Assembly (NCBI RefSeq): GCF_003148775.1
Contig: NZ_QGGW01000005.1
Span: 124,001 to 188,000, forward strand
Direction of reading: 5' to 3'
DNA from: Roseicyclus mahoneyensis
Lineage (GTDB): Bacteria > Pseudomonadota > Alphaproteobacteria > Rhodobacterales > Rhodobacteraceae
Length of the DNA: 64,000 nt
Shown here: positions 26,714-35,515 of the stretch, piece by piece
Layout: every line of letters starts with the position of its first letter
Numbering within the stretch: the first letter of the stretch is position 1
Program-made: the position numbers and the translations under genes
Notes under the pieces: model-generated
The model's input: only the letters and a program-made list of their open reading frames with translations
Database searches by the model: none
What the model was told of the DNA's origin: nothing

Positions 26714-27425
26714 GGAACCCTGCCTCCGCCATCAGCCGGTCCGAGGCGCCTTCCACCTCCGCCTCGAGCCGGGCCATGAAATCATCGCGCGGCAGGCCCG
26801 GTGCGATCTCGGGCAGGAATTCGACGACCGCGAGACCGGGTTTGCGCAAGATGCCATGGCGTGGCCAGAAGACACCGACATTGGTGGCTACCGGCACGCA
26901 GGGCTGGCCCAGTTGCTCGTATAATGCGGCAGTGCCGACCTTGTAGGGCTTGGACACACCGGGGGCGACGCGGGTGCCCTGCGGGTAGATGATCAGCTGC
27001 CCGCCCTCCTGTTTGCCCGATTTCACATCGGCCAGCATCTTGGCGATGGCCGCGCCGCGCTTGCCGCGGTTGACCGGGACAGAGCCGATGCGCAGTGCGT
27101 ATTGGCCCAGAAGCGGCGCGAACATCAGCTCGCGCTTCATGATGAACTTGCCGCGCGGGACAGCGTTGTAGATCAGCATGATGTCGAGGAAACTCTGGTG
27201 TTTGGCCGCGATCATCACCTCGCCGGTCGGGGGGGTGCCGCGCACCTCGGTCTTGAGGCCGGTCATCCAGCGCAATGTCCAGAACACCCAGCGGGAATAG
27301 GCGTGGCAGGCGGCGTGTGCGCCTGCGGGCGAGACCACGGCCCATGGGAAATAGAGGATCGAGAAGATCAGCATTGCCACATACATCTGGGCGATGAACG
27401 CGAGCGATCGCAGCCACTGGATCAT
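26700..27425 (-). CDS. plsC: 1-acyl-sn-glycerol-3-phosphate acyltransferase
   Basis: A 241-aa membrane-associated LPA acyltransferase for phosphatidic acid synthesis. An N-terminal helix spans about residues 7-30. The motif I variant is HQSFLDIM (HX4D: H76 to D81), followed by the FVPR-like NRGKRGA and the YPQGTRVAPG motif. ATG 27425 overlaps the ftsX stop (ATGA), so it is coupled to cell-division genes, an arrangement I recall from other Rhodobacteraceae. Confidence 0.93.
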   Translation of the reverse strand: MIQWLRSLAFIAQMYVAMLIFSILYFPWAVVSPAGAHAACHAYSRWVFWTLRWMTGLKTEVRGTPPTGEVMIAAKHQSFLDIMLIYNAVPRGKFIMKRELMFAPLLGQYALRIGSVPVNRGKRGAAIAKMLADVKSGKQEGGQLIIYPQGTRVAPGVSKPYKVGTAALYEQLGQPCVPVATNVGVFWPRHGILRKPGLAVVEFLPEIAPGLPRDDFMARLEAEVEGASDRLMAEAGFHAHR

Positions 27426-28324
27426 CTGAGCCCCCTGAGCGTACGAAAGGCCGCGATTCGCGTGGCCCAGAATGCGATGACGGCCGCCAGCGGCGGGATC
27501 GCAAGCGGCAAAAGCCAGCCCGCGCCTTGAAACCCGAGGCCGGTCAGGAAGGCACCTTCCTCGGCGGCGCTGGGCAAAAGCGCCACGGCGATCATGCCCA
27601 GCACGGCCCCCATGCCCGCCCCGGTCAGCGCGCGCCGGGTGAAGCGTCGCACGAAGGCCCGCGCGATATAGGTATCGCGCGCGCCGACCAGCCGCATGAC
27701 GCGGATCACCTGCTCGTTCGAGGCCAGCGCCGCCTGTGCCGCCAGCGTGATCATCGCGGCTGTCGAGGCCAGGATCAGCATCAGCGAGACCAGCCCCAGC
27801 AGCCGCAGACGGTCCGCCGCCGCGATCAGCGGCGCGCGCCAACGGGTATGATCGTCCAGCACAGCGCCGGGCGCCTCGGCGGCGAGACGTTGGCGCAGGC
27901 CGGCTGCGTCATAGCCCTCGGGTGTCTCGATCACCTCGATCAGGCGGGGCACCGGAAGGTCGGCCACTGGCAGATCGGGGCCGAACCACGGCTCCAGCAG
28001 CGCGCGTTGTTCATCGTCAGACAGCGCGCGGGCGCTGTCCACGCCGGGGGTCTGTTGCAGAACGGCCAGCACCGCCCAGGTCTGCGCCTCGATCTCGGCC
28101 TCGGGCGCCGACAACCGGATGGTGGAGCTTTGCGCCAGCGCTTCGGCCCAACGGTCAGCCAGCCGCCCCGAGGCCAGCGACAAGGCCAGCGCAAAGACCG
28201 CCAGAAAGGCCATCGCGCCGGATACAGCCAGCGTAAGTTTGGCAGCCTGCCCGCTGCGCGGGACCACGCGGTCGGCCTGCGCCTCGCCCTTGAGCAGCCC
28301 GATGAGATCGCCCGCCACGCTCAC
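27422..28324 (-). CDS. ftsX: Cell division protein FtsX-like permease
   Basis: A 300-aa ABC permease-like subunit that, with FtsE, couples septation to periplasmic peptidoglycan hydrolases. Four membrane segments: about residues 29-50, 175-197, 225-247 and 268-290, with a large periplasmic domain between the first two. NEQVIRVMRLVGARDTYIARAF is the conserved cytoplasmic coupling segment. GTG start overlaps the ftsE stop by 4 bases. Confidence 0.92.
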   Translation of the reverse strand: MSVAGDLIGLLKGEAQADRVVPRSGQAAKLTLAVSGAMAFLAVFALALSLASGRLADRWAEALAQSSTIRLSAPEAEIEAQTWAVLAVLQQTPGVDSARALSDDEQRALLEPWFGPDLPVADLPVPRLIEVIETPEGYDAAGLRQRLAAEAPGAVLDDHTRWRAPLIAAADRLRLLGLVSLMLILASTAAMITLAAQAALASNEQVIRVMRLVGARDTYIARAFVRRFTRRALTGAGMGAVLGMIAVALLPSAAEEGAFLTGLGFQGAGWLLPLAIPPLAAVIAFWATRIAAFRTLRGLR

Positions 28325-28998
28325 AGATCCGCCCCCGCCGCACTGACGCGCCCGCCTGCCAGCCGCAGCACACGGGCCTGCACTTGCGCCTTGGCGGCGC
28401 GGATCAGGGCCATGTCATGGGTGGCGATCAAGACCGTCTTGCCCATCTTGTTCAACGCGCACAGCAGTTGCAGAAGGCGCAGCGACATTTCCCAATCCAC
28501 ATTGCCGGTCGGCTCGTCGGCAAGGATCAGGTCGGGGTCCATGATGATCGCGCGCGCCAGTGCCGCCCTTTGCCGTTCGCCCCCCGACAGTTCCGGCGGC
28601 CGGGCCTGCGCGCGCGCCGACAAGCCGACCCATGCGATCAATTCGTCGAGGTTGGCATCTTGCGCCGAGCTGTCACGGCCCGCGACGGTCAGCGGCAGGG
28701 CGATATTCTCGCGGATCGGCAGATGGTCAAGGAACTCGCAATCCTGATGCACCACGCCGATGCGCTGGCGCGTGAGCGCGATCTTGTCGCGGTCGAGCCG
28801 GGCGGCATCCTCACCGAATATCGTCACCGCGCCGGTGGTCGCGACCAACTCGGCATAGCACAGTTTCAGAAAGGTGGTCTTGCCCGCGCCCGAGGGGCCG
28901 GTCAGGAAATGGAACGATCCCGGTGCCAGCCGCAGGCTCAGCGCGGACAGGATCGGCTCGGCCCCGTAGCCAAAGGCGGCGTCGTGCATGTCGATCAC
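28321..28998 (-). CDS. ftsE: Cell division ATP-binding protein FtsE
   Basis: A 225-aa ABC ATPase. Walker A is GPSGAGKTTFLK, the signature LSGGERQRAALARA, Walker B LILADEPTGNVD and the switch His in LIATHDM. I chose the GTG at 28998 (VIDMHDAAFGYG), which has GGGGG at good spacing; a TTG 15 bases upstream (29013) is the alternative. First gene of the ftsE-ftsX-plsC-PPOX-rlmJ run, divergent from the zinc-ribbon gene. Confidence 0.93.
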   Translation of the reverse strand: MIDMHDAAFGYGAEPILSALSLRLAPGSFHFLTGPSGAGKTTFLKLCYAELVATTGAVTIFGEDAARLDRDKIALTRQRIGVVHQDCEFLDHLPIRENIALPLTVAGRDSSAQDANLDELIAWVGLSARAQARPPELSGGERQRAALARAIIMDPDLILADEPTGNVDWEMSLRLLQLLCALNKMGKTVLIATHDMALIRAAKAQVQARVLRLAGGRVSAAGADL

Positions 28999-29033
28999 GG
29001 ATGGCACCCCCAAAGCAACCGGCCGGTCCTGTC

Positions 29034-29059
29034 TTGCAACGGATGGGGCGCGGTTGCAA
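29034..29059. promoter_or_regulatory. 7-bp inverted repeat in the ftsE/zinc-ribbon divergent region
   Basis: TTGCAAC (29034-29040) and GTTGCAA (29053-29059) flank 12 bases, in the 188-base divergent region between ftsE and the zinc-ribbon gene. It could be an operator for either direction; no regulator is indicated. Confidence 0.3.
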
Positions 29060-29186
29060 TCGGGCGAGACGCTAAAGCCTTGGAAAGATCGGGGGGCGTT
29101 GATACAAGATGTGTGAAGATGCCACGCGGCTCAGCCCCTATCTTGGGCAGACAGCCATCGGCTTCCGGGGGTAAGACGGTAAAGAG

Positions 29187-30011
29187 ATGCGGCTGACCTG
29201 TCCCAATTGCAGCGCCCGCTACGAAGTGGCCGACAGCATGGTGCCGCCCGAGGGGCGCGACGTGCAATGCTCGAACTGTTCGACGACATGGTTCCAGCCC
29301 GGCCGCCGGATCGAGGCGCGGCCGACCGTGACGGTGACCCGCAGCACCCCCGCCGCCGAAACGGAGGTAGCGCAACCACCACCGACCGCTGCCGAGCCTG
29401 AGCGCACACCCGAGGCACCTTCGGCCACGCCCCCCGCACCGGAGCTTGCCGGGGATCAGCCGCGCCGCCGCACGCTCGACCCCGACCTGCGCAGCATCCT
29501 CGAGCAGGAGGCCGAGCGCGAGGCGCGCCTGCGCCGCGCCGAGGCCGACCCGGTCGAGACGCAAGATGAGATGTCCCTCGGGCAAGAGCCCGAGGATGCC
29601 CATCGCGCGCGACGCCGGGCCGAGCTTGACGCCGCGCGCGATGCATTCGACAGCGATCCCGCCGCCGAGGCCACGACCGTGTCCTCGGCGCGCGACCTAT
29701 TTCCCGACATCGACGAGATCAATTCCACCTTGCGCGATACCGGCGACCGTTCGGGCACCGAGGCGGATGCCAGCGACATCGATACGCTCGATACCATCCC
29801 GCGCCGCCGTCGCGGCACGCGGATCGGCTTTCTTCTGGTGTTGGCCATCGCGGCGGGGGGCGCAGCGCTGTATACCAACGCCGACACCGTGGCACGCGCG
29901 GTGCCCGCGCTCGAGCCTGCCTTGTCGGGCTATGTCATGGTGGTGAACGGCGCACGGTTCTGGCTTGACGATCTGGCTCAGGGTCTGGCGGGCGCGACGC
30001 CCGAGGGTTGA
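29187..30011 (+). CDS. MJ0042-type zinc-ribbon membrane protein
   Basis: A 274-aa protein beginning with a zinc ribbon (MRLTCPNCSARYEV, then VQCSNCSTTWF; four Cys in two CxxC pairs), followed by a long, Pro/Ala/Glu-rich disordered and acidic linker (about 40-200) and one membrane helix near residues 213-231 (GFLLVLAIAAGGAALY). This architecture is common in alphaproteobacteria, next to ftsE, but has no known function. The tail ends 4 bases from the stop of the convergent TIGR02302 gene. Confidence 0.85.
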   Translation: MRLTCPNCSARYEVADSMVPPEGRDVQCSNCSTTWFQPGRRIEARPTVTVTRSTPAAETEVAQPPPTAAEPERTPEAPSATPPAPELAGDQPRRRTLDPDLRSILEQEAEREARLRRAEADPVETQDEMSLGQEPEDAHRARRRAELDAARDAFDSDPAAEATTVSSARDLFPDIDEINSTLRDTGDRSGTEADASDIDTLDTIPRRRRGTRIGFLLVLAIAAGGAALYTNADTVARAVPALEPALSGYVMVVNGARFWLDDLAQGLAGATPEG

Positions 30012-30015
30012 CGGC

Positions 30016-32595
30016 TCAGAACTGGTCCAGCAGACGGCGCAGATAATCGCGTTCCAGCTCGGGGCGTTCCTGTTCGGCCGAGCGGCGCCGCAATTCCTCC
30101 AGCAATTCGCGCGACCGGCGGAACGCCTCTTCCCGGTCAGCCATCGCCTCGTCCGATCCGAAGGAGCCCGAATTGCCTGCCTGACGCCCCAGCGGGTCCT
30201 GCATCGGTCGGTTCGGGGCCATGTTGCCCTCGGCCATGCCCTGACCGGGTTCTTCCCCGGTCTGGTCCTGCGCCAGCGCGCGGCCCAGTTCGCTCATGCC
30301 TTCGCGCAGGGCCTCCAGCGCCTGTGATTGCGCGTCCAGCGCACCGGCCAGATCGCCATCTTCCAGCAAACCTTCAGCCTCTTCCATCGCGCGCGCAGCC
30401 TCGTCCAGCCGCCGAAGCGCCTCGTCGCCGGCCTCGGTGCCGGCGCCGGGCAGACGTCCCTGCTGCTCCTCCAGCATACGGCGCAGCGCCTCTTGCCGCT
30501 CGGCCAGCGTCATGCCCTCGCCCTCGCCATCGCCCTGCGGCTGGCCGTTCTGCGCCTGCCCCTGCTGGCCCTCTTGCCCCTCGCCTTGCTCGCCGCCGGG
30601 TTGCATCTCGCCTTGCTGGCCTTGCTGCCCTTGCTGGCCGGGTTGGGGGCGGCCCGGGTTCAGCCGGTCCTGCAGTTCACGAAAGGCGTCGTCCGACAAT
30701 TCCTGCTGGTCGCGGAGCGTATCTTGCAGGCCCTCCATGGCGCGCTCGCCGGGCGTCTGCGGTCCGTCGCCCCCTTCGCCGCCCTGCGTCATCTCCATGT
30801 TTTCCAGCATCTGCTGCAGCGCATCGAGCATTTCCTGCGCCTCGGCCATCCGGCCTTCCTGCATCAATTCCTCGATACGGCGCATCATTTCCTCGAGGTC
30901 GTTCATCGACAGTTCCATGCGCTCAGCCCCGCCATCCGGGCGATCCTCGCCGGGCTGGGCGTTTTCGGCCAATTGCTGCATGTAGTCGTTCATCGCCTCG
31001 CGCAATTCCTGCATCAGTTGCGCGATCTCCTCGTCGCTCGCGCCTTGGCGCATCGCCTCGGACAGCCGCTCCTGCGCTTGGCGCAGACGTTCCAGAGCAT
31101 CGTCCAGATCGCCCACCTCCAGCTCCATCGCGGCGTTCCAGAGCAGTTCCGCCACGTCGTCGCGAGTCTCGATCGTGATCAACTCGGGCGCAGCCTCCAG
31201 CTGCGCGATGGCGCTGCGGATCTGCAGATAGACACCCTCGTCCAGCCCCTCCTCGGGGTCTTGCGTCAGCGCGCGCAGGATCTGCGCCGCGCGCCGCGCG
31301 TTTTCGCGCGACCACAAGATATCCCGCCGCATCTCGATCAACGCATTGGCCAGCGGGTCGAAGAACCGCCGCCCGGGCAGGCGGGGCACGTCGTAGCGCA
31401 CGGTGCCGATCTGGCCCGCGTCATCGGTGACGGTCAGCGTCAGCGTCACCGGCAGGTTGGCAAAGGGATGCTGCGACAGATCCTCGAGCAGCACCTCGGA
31501 AAATTCCGCGCGCGAGCCCCGGAAGGGCATCGGCAGGTCAAGCGTCAACGCGGGCTGCGGTTCGGGCGCGACCGCAAGGCCGTAGCGGCGGTGGACCGCG
31601 CCTTCGTCCAGCCGGATCGTCGCCGTGCCCGAGGCGATGCCGTAATCATCTGTCGCAGTGAAAGCGAATTGCATCTGGCCCGGCGGCTCCCCCTCGACCT
31701 CGCCATCGAGCACTACGGAGGGCGCCTGATCGGGCAGCACGGAAATCGCCCAGCTGCGCCCCATCGGCCCGTTGACGGTGAAATCGCCCGAGCGTTCCAC
31801 CGTTACCGATTGGGCGTATGCATCCGTGCTTTCGGCGGGCAGGGGGCCGACATCCGTGGTGATCGAGATCCTGCCCGGTTCGCCATAGCTGCGAAAGGTG
31901 ATGCGCGACCCCACGGGCGTGGCGAAGCTTTCGGCGAAAATCTCGTTGAGGTAGAGCGACGGCAGACCGGTGTAGACCGGCGGCTCCACCCATCCCTCCC
32001 AGCTTGGCCCCGAGGCGATGGCAGGCCCGGTTCCGAAAGTCACCGCTTCGCCGACCTCGCCCACCCGGCCAATGGTCCCGAACAACACCGCCATGGCCAG
32101 TGCCGTCGCCGCCACATAGCGCAACGCGAAAGGGTCTTGCCGCGACAGGCGCAGATCTGGTTCGGGTGCGCGGGCGGTCGCGGCGCGTGCGGCCATGCGG
32201 CGCAGGTGTGCGGCCCAGACCGACTGCGCCGCCGGATCGCCCGCGCCGATGGCGGGGTGATCCAGCAGGGCCGAGATCGGGCGCCCCGGCATGGTGCGGT
32301 CCAGCCGCCCCAACGCCTCGTCGCGGGTTGGCAGACGGAACTGCATGACGCCGCGGGTGATCAGGGCAGCCAGCGCCAGCGCCAGCACTGCAAGCCCCGA
32401 CCACAGGGCGGTCGCCGACAGGCCGGAGACCGCGCCAAAGGCGAAACCGGCCACCGCCACGAAGATGACCGACCAGACCGGCCAGAAGGCGCGCGCCGCG
32501 CGCTCGGCCGCCATGCCCGCCCATGTCAGGCGCAATGGCCAGATCAGGCGCGCCAAGGCGCGGTCGGTCGGGCCGTTCGGGGGGGGCTTGGTCAT
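30016..32595 (-). CDS. TIGR02302 (DUF4175) family large membrane protein
   Basis: An 859-aa protein with two or three N-terminal membrane helices (about residues 40-90, then 165-185), a periplasmic beta-rich region (230-430), a long helical Glu/Gln/Met-rich part (about 470-640), a low-complexity Gln/Gly stretch near 640-700 (many GQQG units) and a helical tail. This matches TIGR02302, found only in alphaproteobacteria and usually directly after lysA, as here (34-base gap). ATG 32595 has GGAAAGGG upstream. Function unknown. Confidence 0.88.
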   Translation of the reverse strand: MTKPPPNGPTDRALARLIWPLRLTWAGMAAERAARAFWPVWSVIFVAVAGFAFGAVSGLSATALWSGLAVLALALAALITRGVMQFRLPTRDEALGRLDRTMPGRPISALLDHPAIGAGDPAAQSVWAAHLRRMAARAATARAPEPDLRLSRQDPFALRYVAATALAMAVLFGTIGRVGEVGEAVTFGTGPAIASGPSWEGWVEPPVYTGLPSLYLNEIFAESFATPVGSRITFRSYGEPGRISITTDVGPLPAESTDAYAQSVTVERSGDFTVNGPMGRSWAISVLPDQAPSVVLDGEVEGEPPGQMQFAFTATDDYGIASGTATIRLDEGAVHRRYGLAVAPEPQPALTLDLPMPFRGSRAEFSEVLLEDLSQHPFANLPVTLTLTVTDDAGQIGTVRYDVPRLPGRRFFDPLANALIEMRRDILWSRENARRAAQILRALTQDPEEGLDEGVYLQIRSAIAQLEAAPELITIETRDDVAELLWNAAMELEVGDLDDALERLRQAQERLSEAMRQGASDEEIAQLMQELREAMNDYMQQLAENAQPGEDRPDGGAERMELSMNDLEEMMRRIEELMQEGRMAEAQEMLDALQQMLENMEMTQGGEGGDGPQTPGERAMEGLQDTLRDQQELSDDAFRELQDRLNPGRPQPGQQGQQGQQGEMQPGGEQGEGQEGQQGQAQNGQPQGDGEGEGMTLAERQEALRRMLEEQQGRLPGAGTEAGDEALRRLDEAARAMEEAEGLLEDGDLAGALDAQSQALEALREGMSELGRALAQDQTGEEPGQGMAEGNMAPNRPMQDPLGRQAGNSGSFGSDEAMADREEAFRRSRELLEELRRRSAEQERPELERDYLRRLLDQF

Positions 32596-32629
32596 GGTCC
32601 CTTTCCGGGGCGCGGGTCGCCCCACGGGC

Positions 32630-33895
32630 TTACACCCATGAGGGAATAGTATCCCGGTTTATGATCTCGTCAAATGTCGGGCGCGCGCGAATGACGGCCA
32701 TGTGATCGTCTTTCACCAGAACTTCGGGGATCAGGGGGCGCGTGTTGTATTCGCTCGACATCACCGCACCATAGGCGCCCGCACTGCGAAAAGCGACCAG
32801 TTCGCCGGGGCCTATGGCGGGCATCTGCCGCTGCTTGGCAAAGGTGTCGCCCGATTCGCAGACCGGGCCAACGATGTCATAGGGCCGCTGGTCCAGACCC
32901 GGCGCGGGTTCCACGACCGGGATGATGTCATGCCACGCGCCGTACATCGCAGGCCGGACCAGATCGTTCATCGCCGCGTCAAGGATCAGGAAATCGCGCC
33001 CCTCGCCTTCTTTCACATAGATGACCGAGGCGACAAGGATCCCCGCATTGCCCGAGATCAGGCGCCCCGGCTCGATCTCGATCTCGACGTCCAGATCGTG
33101 GAACACCTCACGGATCAGCGCGCCATATTCCGTGGGCAGGGGCGGCGCGGTGTTCGACCGCTCATAGGGAATTCCAAGGCCGCCCCCCAGATCAAGACGG
33201 CGGATGTCATGGCCATCCGCCCGCAGGCGCAGGGTCAACTCGCGCACCTTTTCATAGGCAAGGCGGAACGGCTCCAGTTCGGTCAGCTGGCTGCCGATAT
33301 GCACGTCGATGCCGATGACCTCGATGCCGGGCAGTTTCGCGGCCATCGCATAGACCGCTGGCGCCTTGGCGATGGGGATGCCGAACTTGTTCTCGGATTT
33401 GCCGGTGGCGATCTTTTCATGGGTTTTCGCGTCGACATCGGGGTTCACCCGCACGGTGATGGGCGCGGTCACGCCCAGTGATGTCGCCACCTCGGACAGT
33501 GCGATCAGCTCCGGCTCGCTTTCCACGTTGAACTGCCGGATGCCGCCCTTCAGCGCCATCCGCATCTCGTCCTTGGTCTTGCCGACGCCCGAAAACACGA
33601 TCCGCTCGCCCGGCACGCCAGCGGCCTTGGCGCGCAGGTATTCGCCGCCCGACACCACATCCATCCCCGCGCCCAAGCCCGCCAGATGGGCGATCACGGC
33701 TTGATTGGAGTTCGACTTCATGGCGAAGCATACAAGGTGCTCCATCCCTGCCAGCGCCTCTTCGAAGAGACGGTAGTGGCGGGTCAGCGTGGCACAGGAA
33801 TAGACGTAGAAGGGCGTGCCGACCTCAGCGGCGATCTGCGGCAGGGGCACGTCCTCGGCATGCAGGATGCCGTTCCGGTAGAGAAAATGATCCAT
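32630..33895 (-). CDS. lysA: Diaminopimelate decarboxylase
   Basis: A 421-aa PLP enzyme making lysine from meso-diaminopimelate. The PLP lysine is in VCFAMKSNSNQAV, the Gly loop is DLGGGLGIPY and the active-site Cys region is GPVCESGDTFAK. ATG 33895 begins MDHFLYRNGILHAEDV, as in relatives; the frame upstream overlaps the divergent qor gene. In relatives I recall lysA following argH and a small lipoprotein gene; here those lie 14 kb away at 46.8-48.4 kb in the opposite orientation. Confidence 0.96.
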   Translation of the reverse strand: MDHFLYRNGILHAEDVPLPQIAAEVGTPFYVYSCATLTRHYRLFEEALAGMEHLVCFAMKSNSNQAVIAHLAGLGAGMDVVSGGEYLRAKAAGVPGERIVFSGVGKTKDEMRMALKGGIRQFNVESEPELIALSEVATSLGVTAPITVRVNPDVDAKTHEKIATGKSENKFGIPIAKAPAVYAMAAKLPGIEVIGIDVHIGSQLTELEPFRLAYEKVRELTLRLRADGHDIRRLDLGGGLGIPYERSNTAPPLPTEYGALIREVFHDLDVEIEIEPGRLISGNAGILVASVIYVKEGEGRDFLILDAAMNDLVRPAMYGAWHDIIPVVEPAPGLDQRPYDIVGPVCESGDTFAKQRQMPAIGPGELVAFRSAGAYGAVMSSEYNTRPLIPEVLVKDDHMAVIRARPTFDEIINRDTIPSWV

Positions 33896-34019
33896 CGTAG
33901 CGCGTCCCTCGGCCCGTTCCGCGCGGCAGGTAGCACGGGGCGCGCGGCGATCAAAGAGGCGTGGCGCGCGCCTTGCCCGCCCGCTAGGGTCCGCGACGGG
34001 ACAAACAGGGAGATGCCGC

Positions 34020-34994
34020 ATGGCCAAGACCGTCATCATCGAGGCCCCGGGCGGGCCGGAAGCCTACAAGATCGTTGAGCGTGACGTCGGCGCGCCGGGC
34101 GCGGGCGAGATCCGCATCCGCCACCACGCCTGCGGGCTGAATTTCATCGACGTCTACCAGCGCTCGGGCCTCTATCCGCTGCAAATGCCCCATGCGATGG
34201 GCATGGAGGGCGCGGGCGTCATCGAGGCCGTGGGCGAGGGTGTGACGCATCTCAAAGCGGGCGACCGCGCGGCCTATGCCGCCATGCCCCCCGGCGCCTA
34301 TTGCGAGGCCCGCGTGATGAAGGCGGCGCAGGTCTGCCCGTTGCCCGATGGTATCTCCTTCGAGGAGGGGGCGGCCATGATGCTCAAGGGCATGACGGTG
34401 GTCTATCTCTTCCACCGCACGACGCCGATGGTTGCGGGCGATACGGTGCTGTTTCATGCCGCAGCGGGCGGTGTGGGCCTGATCGCCTGCCAATGGGCGA
34501 AATCCATGGGCATCCGCCTGATCGGCACGGCGGGCAGCCCCGAGAAATGCAAACTTGCCGTCGACCACGGGGCTGACGCCTGCATCAACTACCGCGATCC
34601 GGATTGGGTGGCGCAGGTGCGCGCGCTGACGGGGGGCAAGGGCGTCGATGTGGTGATGGATGCCGTCGGTAAAGACACGTTCGACGGCTCGCTCGATTGC
34701 CTGCGGCCCTTGGGGATGATGATTTCCTTCGGCAATGCCTCGGGCCCGGTGCCGCCCTTCAACCTTGCCACACTCGGCGCCAAGGGGTCGCTCAAGATCA
34801 CCCGGCCGACGCTGTTCACGCATATCTCGGACCCTGACACCTGTCAGGCGATGGCGCGGCAGCTGTTCGACAAGGTGGTGTCGGGCGCGGTCAGGATCAC
34901 GATCGACCAGCGTTTCCCGCTTGCGGATGTGGCCGAGGCGCATCGCGCGCTCGAGGGGCGCAAGACCACGGGGCAGACGGTGTTGATGGTGTGA
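34020..34994 (+). CDS. NADPH:quinone oxidoreductase (zeta-crystallin type)
   Basis: A 324-aa medium-chain dehydrogenase without the zinc ligands of alcohol dehydrogenases, the QOR class that reduces quinones with NADPH. The signature HHACGLNFIDVYQRSGLYP and the nucleotide loop VLFHAAAGGVGLIACQWAK are intact. ATG follows GGGAG. It is divergent from lysA with about 120 bases between starts and is followed by a hairpin. Confidence 0.92.
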   Translation: MAKTVIIEAPGGPEAYKIVERDVGAPGAGEIRIRHHACGLNFIDVYQRSGLYPLQMPHAMGMEGAGVIEAVGEGVTHLKAGDRAAYAAMPPGAYCEARVMKAAQVCPLPDGISFEEGAAMMLKGMTVVYLFHRTTPMVAGDTVLFHAAAGGVGLIACQWAKSMGIRLIGTAGSPEKCKLAVDHGADACINYRDPDWVAQVRALTGGKGVDVVMDAVGKDTFDGSLDCLRPLGMMISFGNASGPVPPFNLATLGAKGSLKITRPTLFTHISDPDTCQAMARQLFDKVVSGAVRITIDQRFPLADVAEAHRALEGRKTTGQTVLMV

Positions 34995-35001
34995 CTGGGT
35001 G

Positions 35002-35022
35002 GGGTGGGCAGATTGCCCACCC
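35002..35022. terminator. Hairpin between qor and DUF2834 (GGGCAGATTGCC type)
   Basis: A 9-bp stem GGGTGGGCA/TGCCCACCC with a GAT loop, 7 bases after the qor stop and overlapping the 3' end of the convergent DUF2834 gene. No T-run. Shares GGGCAGATTGCC with the hairpin at 22546-22584. Confidence 0.5.
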
Positions 35023-35330
35023 TACGCCCGGGCCTTCAGGAACAACGCCAACGGCAAACCGCAACTGACTCCGATCCCGAAGGTCGCGGGGATGACAAGC
35101 AGGAACCACCGATCCCCGCGCGCCACCTCGACCAGCGCCCAGATCGTCAGCGCGATGGCGGCAATCGTCAGGTCATAGACCAGCGCGCTGGTGGCATCGT
35201 TCACCCACCACGCGTCGATCATCGGCCCGAGCGCCCAGCCATGTTCCGAAAACCACGCGTAGAAATACGTCCAGGGCAAGATCGCGCCGACAATGACAAG
35301 CGCGAGGTAGACGAGGCGAAGGGGGGTCAT
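35022..35330 (-). CDS. DUF2834 family membrane protein
   Basis: A 102-aa protein with three predicted helices (about 3-22, 43-63 and 75-95), matching DUF2834 (LVIVGAILPWTYFYAWFSEHGW and the following aromatic loop). ATG 35330 directly precedes the first helix. Family function unknown. Stands alone between qor and ETF-QO, and is divergent from the latter. Confidence 0.8.
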   Translation of the reverse strand: MTPLRLVYLALVIVGAILPWTYFYAWFSEHGWALGPMIDAWWVNDATSALVYDLTIAAIALTIWALVEVARGDRWFLLVIPATFGIGVSCGLPLALFLKARA

Positions 35331-35515
35331 GGGCGATGGTCCTCTTTGTGGCCGTTTACAGGTAGCGCAGCCGCACGGTTCCTGCCAGCACCCCCCTGCG
35401 ACACCGTGATGCCGCGTCACGATTGACCATCGCCCTAGTCTTGCCTACGCAGGCACGAAATATTGTTGCGCGAGATGCCACGCGCACGGTCCGCAAGATA
35501 GCCAGGGGAACCCAG

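Noticed and set aside
30540-30680. Repeating GCTG/TTGC-rich units resembling a DNA repeat array or CRISPR
   Set aside because: They encode the GQQG-type low-complexity stretch of TIGR02302, in frame, with no unique spacers.
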